This document shows, piece by piece, positions 6,107 to 8,676 of a DNA stretch of 8,676 bases (the stretch's first letter is position 1; every line of letters starts with the position of its first letter). Origin of the DNA: an uncultured Corynebacterium sp. (GTDB taxonomy: Bacteria > Actinomycetota > Actinomycetes > Mycobacteriales > Mycobacteriaceae). The position numbers and the translations under genes are program-made. A model generated the notes under the pieces. That model saw nothing but the letters and a program-made list of their open reading frames with translations, was not told where the DNA came from and made no database searches. The stretch lies in assembly GCA_915275065.1 (NCBI GenBank), contig CAJZGD010000105.1, positions 1-8,676 of the forward strand, in the 5' to 3' direction.

Positions 6107-6147
6107 AAAATAAGCGCAGCTAAATGGGTGTGAATTTTGCCATAGAT

Positions 6148-6156
6148 TTATCCACA
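6148..6156 (-). promoter_or_regulatory. DnaA box 2
   Basis: TTATCCACA, perfect. With the next base it forms a 10-bp inverted repeat with DnaA box 3 (6148-6157 with 6171-6180, 13-nt loop). Confidence 0.9.
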
Positions 6157-6171
6157 GCTTTCCCCACACCC

Positions 6172-6180
6172 TGTGGATAA
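6172..6180 (+). promoter_or_regulatory. DnaA box 3
   Basis: TGTGGATAA, perfect, within a 13-mer CCCTGTGGATAAC also present around DnaA box 1. Confidence 0.9.
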
Positions 6181-6207
6181 CCATGGATTTTCCCCACCCG
6201 CCCTGGC

Positions 6208-6216
6208 TGTGGATAA
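6208..6216 (+). promoter_or_regulatory. DnaA box 4
   Basis: TGTGGATAA, perfect. It lies 36 nt after box 3 in the same orientation, with a TTTCCCCAC sequence between them. Confidence 0.9.
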
Positions 6217-6315
6217 CGCGCGGACATCCCACCCAGCATGGACCCCCTTCGCGGCCACCTGCGGTCCGTCATGCCGCAAAACGGCCTACACTGGGTGCCA
6301 TCCCCGCCGGAAAAT

Positions 6316-6344
6316 TTGATAACAAAAAGATATAGACGGATAAC
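6316..6344 (+). promoter_or_regulatory. Candidate dnaA promoter
   Basis: TTGATA (6316-6321) and GATAAC (6339-6344) are separated by 17 nt and match the housekeeping -35 and -10 consensus at five and four of six positions. The site is about 115 nt before the dnaA start, which would give a long leader. Other AT-rich hexamers nearby could serve instead, so this is only a candidate. Confidence 0.35.
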
Positions 6345-6375
6345 ACTACAAAGTTAAGGCTATTTTTAGTCCTCT

Positions 6376-6396
6376 TAGCTTTACGACGATAACCCC
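6376..6396 (+). repeat. 21-nt direct repeat upstream of dnaA
   Basis: The stretch begins TAGCTTTACGACG, then ATAACCCC. It matches 8245-8265 in 19 of 21 positions, with the first 13 identical and the same orientation. It lies in the probable dnaA leader, 63 nt before the start codon. Role unknown. Confidence 0.6.
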
Positions 6397-6459
6397 AGGT
6401 AATTCTTGCAGTTTCTCGGAAATTTTTCGGCACCAAATTTGAAATGAGGAAGAGCATCG

Positions 6460-8244
6460 GTGACTTCGAGTGATTCAAACCAGGCATCCCAAAAAACCTG
6501 GAAATCCGTTGTCAAGGAATTAATCAATGGAAGCGAACAATCCGACGACCTCCATATCGAACCAATCGGCCCCCAACAGCGGGCCTATTTAAACCTTGCC
6601 CGACTCATTGGGCTCCTCGACGGGGTAGCAGTGTTAGCCGTGCCGTCGGCGAAAGCCAAAGAATATTTAGAGGGTAACCTTTACGGGGTAATTTGCATGG
6701 CCCTCAGCAATAAATTTGGGCGGGAATATAGCCTAGCGGTCACGGTCAATCCGACGATCGGCAAGCGCAGAGACGAGCCCGAAGAGTCTGAGGACGCAGA
6801 ACAACAAATGTTGGATATCGCCACCCCAACATCGGGGACCCGGGGGGCGAGGGGCACAACAACAAAAACATCCGCGCGGAAGACGCCCCGAAATTCCCGG
6901 CGGGGAAAAACCGCGGCGAAACCCGACCCAACACCGACTGCCGCAGCGCCGCAAACCACAACCCCGTCGGTGTCGGAACCGCCACCAGCTCAACCGCCCT
7001 CGGGCAAATCCGTGCCCAGAAAATCCGCGGCAGTCACACCAGATGCGTCACCCCAGCTAGAGCTGGACGACCGGGATATGCTCACCATCACCGCCACCGG
7101 TTGGACCACGAGCCACACCGACCAGGCCGACAATCCGGTCACCCCCCAGCCTGCAACCACGGCCGGCGCCACGCTGCGGTCCCGGGAAAAACCAGCCCAC
7201 AACCCGGCCCAAGACGATTCTCTCAACCCCCGATACACCTTTGACACCTACGTCGTATCGGATTCGAACAAACTTCCGACTTCGGCCGCGATTGCGGTGG
7301 CGGAAAAACCGGCCCGCGCCTACAACCCGCTCTTTGTGTGGGGGGATTCCGGCCTGGGGAAAACCCACCTCATGCACGCCATCGGTAACTATGCCCAACA
7401 GTTGGACCCGAACCTGCGCATCAAATATGTGTCTAGCGAACAGTTCACCAACGACTACATCAATTCGGTGCGGGATGACCGGCAGGAATCCTTTAAACGT
7501 CGGTACCGTAACCTGGATATTCTCATGGTGGATGATATTCAATTCCTCCAGGGCAAGGAGGGCACCCAGGAGGAGTTTTTCCACACATTCAACGCCCTAC
7601 AGCAGGGTGGTAAACAGATTGTGTTGAGTTCGGACCGGCCACCGAAACAGCTCACCACCTTGGAGGATCGGCTGCGCACCCGGTTCCAATCGGGCCTGAT
7701 TGCCGACATTTACCCCCCAGATTTAGAAACCCGCATCGCCATTCTGATGAAGAAAGCCGAGGCGGAACAGATTGTGGCATCCAGGGATGTGCTGGAATTA
7801 ATAGCCTCCCAATTTAGCTCCAGCATCCGCGAGCTAGAGGGGGCGTTTATTAGGGTGTCGGCGTGGGCGTCGCTGAATAATCAGCAGATTAATTTGAAAA
7901 CGGCCGAGCAGGCGCTGGAGGACCTCATGCCGGAGCATAGCGTCCTGGAGGTTACCACGGACACGATCATGGCGATGACCGCGGAGTTTTTCGGGTTTAC
8001 CATCGCCCAACTGTCCGGCACCAGCAAGTCCCGCCCAATCACGCACGCCCGCCAGATCGCCATGTATCTGTGCCGCGAGTTGACCGAATTGTCCCTGCCG
8101 AAAGTGGGGGAGCGGTTTGGCCGCGACCACACCACCGTAATGCATTCTGAGCGCAAAATTCGCAAAGAACTCGCCGAAAAACGCGATACCTATGATGAGA
8201 TCCAAAAGATCACCACAATGATTAAAAATTACGGTCGCGGTTAA
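6460..8244 (+). CDS. dnaA: Chromosomal replication initiator protein DnaA
   Basis: A 594-aa initiator that binds DnaA boxes, oligomerises with ATP, opens oriC and helps load the helicase. Domain I is about 10-100. Domain II (about 101-252) is a long, Pro/Ala/Thr-rich, low-complexity linker, as is usual in high-GC actinobacteria and far longer than in enterics. Domain III is the AAA+ core: Walker A GDSGLGKTH (295-303), Walker B ILMVDDIQ (354-361), sensor 1 IVLSSD (387-392) and the box VI RLRTRF (404-409) containing the arginine finger. Domain IV at about 500-594 has the DNA-binding signature ending in GRDHTTVMH (554-562). The start is a GTG at 6460 with AGGA nine bases upstream; no better in-frame start is near. 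Four perfect DnaA boxes lie upstream within 400 nt, so autoregulation is plausible. The frame is intact. Confidence 0.98.
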   Translation: MTSSDSNQASQKTWKSVVKELINGSEQSDDLHIEPIGPQQRAYLNLARLIGLLDGVAVLAVPSAKAKEYLEGNLYGVICMALSNKFGREYSLAVTVNPTIGKRRDEPEESEDAEQQMLDIATPTSGTRGARGTTTKTSARKTPRNSRRGKTAAKPDPTPTAAAPQTTTPSVSEPPPAQPPSGKSVPRKSAAVTPDASPQLELDDRDMLTITATGWTTSHTDQADNPVTPQPATTAGATLRSREKPAHNPAQDDSLNPRYTFDTYVVSDSNKLPTSAAIAVAEKPARAYNPLFVWGDSGLGKTHLMHAIGNYAQQLDPNLRIKYVSSEQFTNDYINSVRDDRQESFKRRYRNLDILMVDDIQFLQGKEGTQEEFFHTFNALQQGGKQIVLSSDRPPKQLTTLEDRLRTRFQSGLIADIYPPDLETRIAILMKKAEAEQIVASRDVLELIASQFSSSIRELEGAFIRVSAWASLNNQQINLKTAEQALEDLMPEHSVLEVTTDTIMAMTAEFFGFTIAQLSGTSKSRPITHARQIAMYLCRELTELSLPKVGERFGRDHTTVMHSERKIRKELAEKRDTYDEIQKITTMIKNYGRG

Positions 8245-8265
8245 TAGCTTTACGACGGTTACCCC
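8245..8265 (+). repeat. 21-nt direct repeat directly after the dnaA stop
   Basis: It begins at the base after the dnaA stop codon with TAGCTTTACGACG, then GTTACCCC, and matches 6376-6396 in 19 of 21 positions. Each copy sits ahead of a rightward gene: this one is 51 nt before the small exported protein, the other 63 nt before dnaA. Confidence 0.6.
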
Positions 8266-8316
8266 CGTGACAAATCCTATATATAGAGGTAATCGAGCAT
8301 CAATATCATCGTATTT

Positions 8317-8562
8317 ATGCGTCGTATCAAATTAACTATCGTTGCCACATGCGCCGCAGTCGCGGCCGCAACCATCACTCCGGCCCACGCAGCGGAGGAG
8401 CAACACCGCGGTTCTGTGGAAACTAGCGTAGATGTGCTCAGCGTTGCAGCCGAGCCAATCTACGGGCCAGCCATCCGCTACTTGCTGTGTGCCAGCGGGT
8501 CATCTCATGGGCTGCCATCGGTGCCTCCCGGGTATTGTCTCCGGGAAGCCCTATCCCACTAA
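8317..8562 (+). CDS. Small exported protein, copy 1 of a tandem pair
   Basis: An 81-aa protein that I do not recognise. Residues 1-26 form a clear Sec signal peptide: a basic n-region (MRRIK), a hydrophobic core (LTIVATCAAVAAATI) and a likely cleavage after AHA (residue 25). The mature part is about 56 aa and contains two cysteines (58 and 74), which could form a disulfide outside the cytoplasm. The first 18 residues are nearly identical to those of the next gene at 8622. It lies 72 nt after dnaA, where dnaN would be expected. Its ATG has no good Shine-Dalgarno; the nearest purine run (AGAGG) is 27 nt upstream. So copy 1 may be poorly expressed or decaying, although the frame is open. Nothing in the sequence points to a specific function. 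Confidence 0.6.
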   Translation: MRRIKLTIVATCAAVAAATITPAHAAEEQHRGSVETSVDVLSVAAEPIYGPAIRYLLCASGSSHGLPSVPPGYCLREALSH

Positions 8563-8565
8563 GGG

Positions 8566-8574
8566 TTATCCACA
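8566..8574 (-). promoter_or_regulatory. DnaA box 5, between the two small exported protein genes
   Basis: TTATCCACA, a perfect DnaA box four bases past the stop of copy 1 and 47 nt before the start of copy 2. It also overlaps a weak -35-like TTATCC that stands 18 nt before CATAAA (8590-8595). Confidence 0.75.
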
Positions 8575-8621
8575 AACCCCAGTTCAAACCATAAAACAGC
8601 GCTAAAACTTAAGGAGTTATC

Positions 8622-8676
8622 ATGCGCCGTATCAAACTAGCCATCGTCGCCACATGCACCGCAGTTGCGGCAGCCG
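8622..8676 (+). CDS. Small exported protein, copy 2, cut by the window end
   Basis: The gene starts at ATG 8622 with a strong AAGGAG five bases upstream and runs off the window after 18 codons (MRRIKLAIVATCTAVAAA). It differs from copy 1 only at residues 7 (Thr to Ala) and 13 (Ala to Thr) over these 18. At the DNA level 45 of 55 positions are identical, and six of the nine differences within complete codons are silent. That pattern suggests an old duplication kept under selection for the signal peptide. The mature part is not visible, so function and full length are unknown. Confidence 0.7.
   Translation, partial: MRRIKLAIVATCTAVAAA

Larger units (their letters stand above)
5831..6220. other. 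oriC: Chromosomal replication origin oriC
   Basis: The gap between rpmH and dnaA is the usual origin site in actinobacteria. This part has the expected parts: four perfect DnaA boxes (6063-6071, 6148-6156, 6172-6180, 6208-6216), AT-rich stretches that could unwind (5854-5885 and 6087-6113), and repeated short elements. The three boxes at 6148-6216 alternate with TTTCCCCAC (6159-6167 and 6189-6197), a 7-of-9 degenerate DnaA-box form when read as TTCCCCACA at the first site. The boxes at 6063 and 6172 share a 13-mer, CCCTGTGGATAAC. The octamer AATTTTGC occurs three times (6016, 6051, 6133). The exact borders are inferred; I set them at the first duplicated element and just past the last box. 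Confidence 0.9.

Noticed and set aside
5966..6232. An 88-codon open frame on the - strand across the DnaA boxes
   Set aside because: It lies over oriC, has no ribosome-binding site or recognisable motif, and its composition follows the DnaA boxes.

Overview
The window is the replication-origin end of an actinobacterial chromosome, most likely a Corynebacterium species or a close relative. The gene order is rpmH-rnpA-yidD-yidC-rsmG-parA-parB-(GNAT-like gene) leftward and dnaA rightward from one long intergenic region. Base composition is fairly high in G+C, many starts are GTG, the YidC is short (319 aa), and no jag/khpB lies between yidC and rsmG; together these fit corynebacteria better than mycobacteria. 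The genus call is inference from gene order and protein character.

Layout from left to right. Bases 1-17 match the 3' end of an Illumina paired-end primer, so the left edge is a contig end carrying uncut adapter. Bases 18-424 have no credible gene. They hold a cluster of a 16-nt motif (GAAACCCCGCTTAGCA) in both orientations, probably a dispersed repeat that stopped the assembly. Bases 425-5585 are a leftward gene block: a GNAT-like protein, parB, parA, rsmG, yidC, yidD, rnpA and rpmH. Bases 5586-6459 are the rpmH-dnaA gap with oriC: four perfect DnaA boxes (TTATCCACA), two copies of a TAATTACA-N4-TGTAATTA palindrome and a duplicated A/T-C5-GATAT element. Bases 6460-8244 are dnaA. Where dnaN would be expected next, there is a gene for an 81-aa exported protein (8317-8562), a fifth perfect DnaA box, and the start of a second paralogous exported protein (8622 to the window end).

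How the genes work together. DnaA binds the origin boxes and starts replication. ParA and ParB segregate the newly copied origins; no convincing parS lies inside the window. RnpA processes tRNA precursors, L34 (rpmH) is a ribosomal protein, RsmG methylates 16S rRNA, and YidC with YidD inserts membrane proteins. All genes are transcribed away from the origin, along the direction of fork movement.

The least ordinary parts are the tandem small secreted proteins between dnaA and the expected dnaN, the repeated operator-like elements in oriC, a 21-nt direct repeat on either side of dnaA, and the inverted-repeat cluster beyond the GNAT-like gene. I found no sign of a defence system, phage, transposon or CRISPR array.
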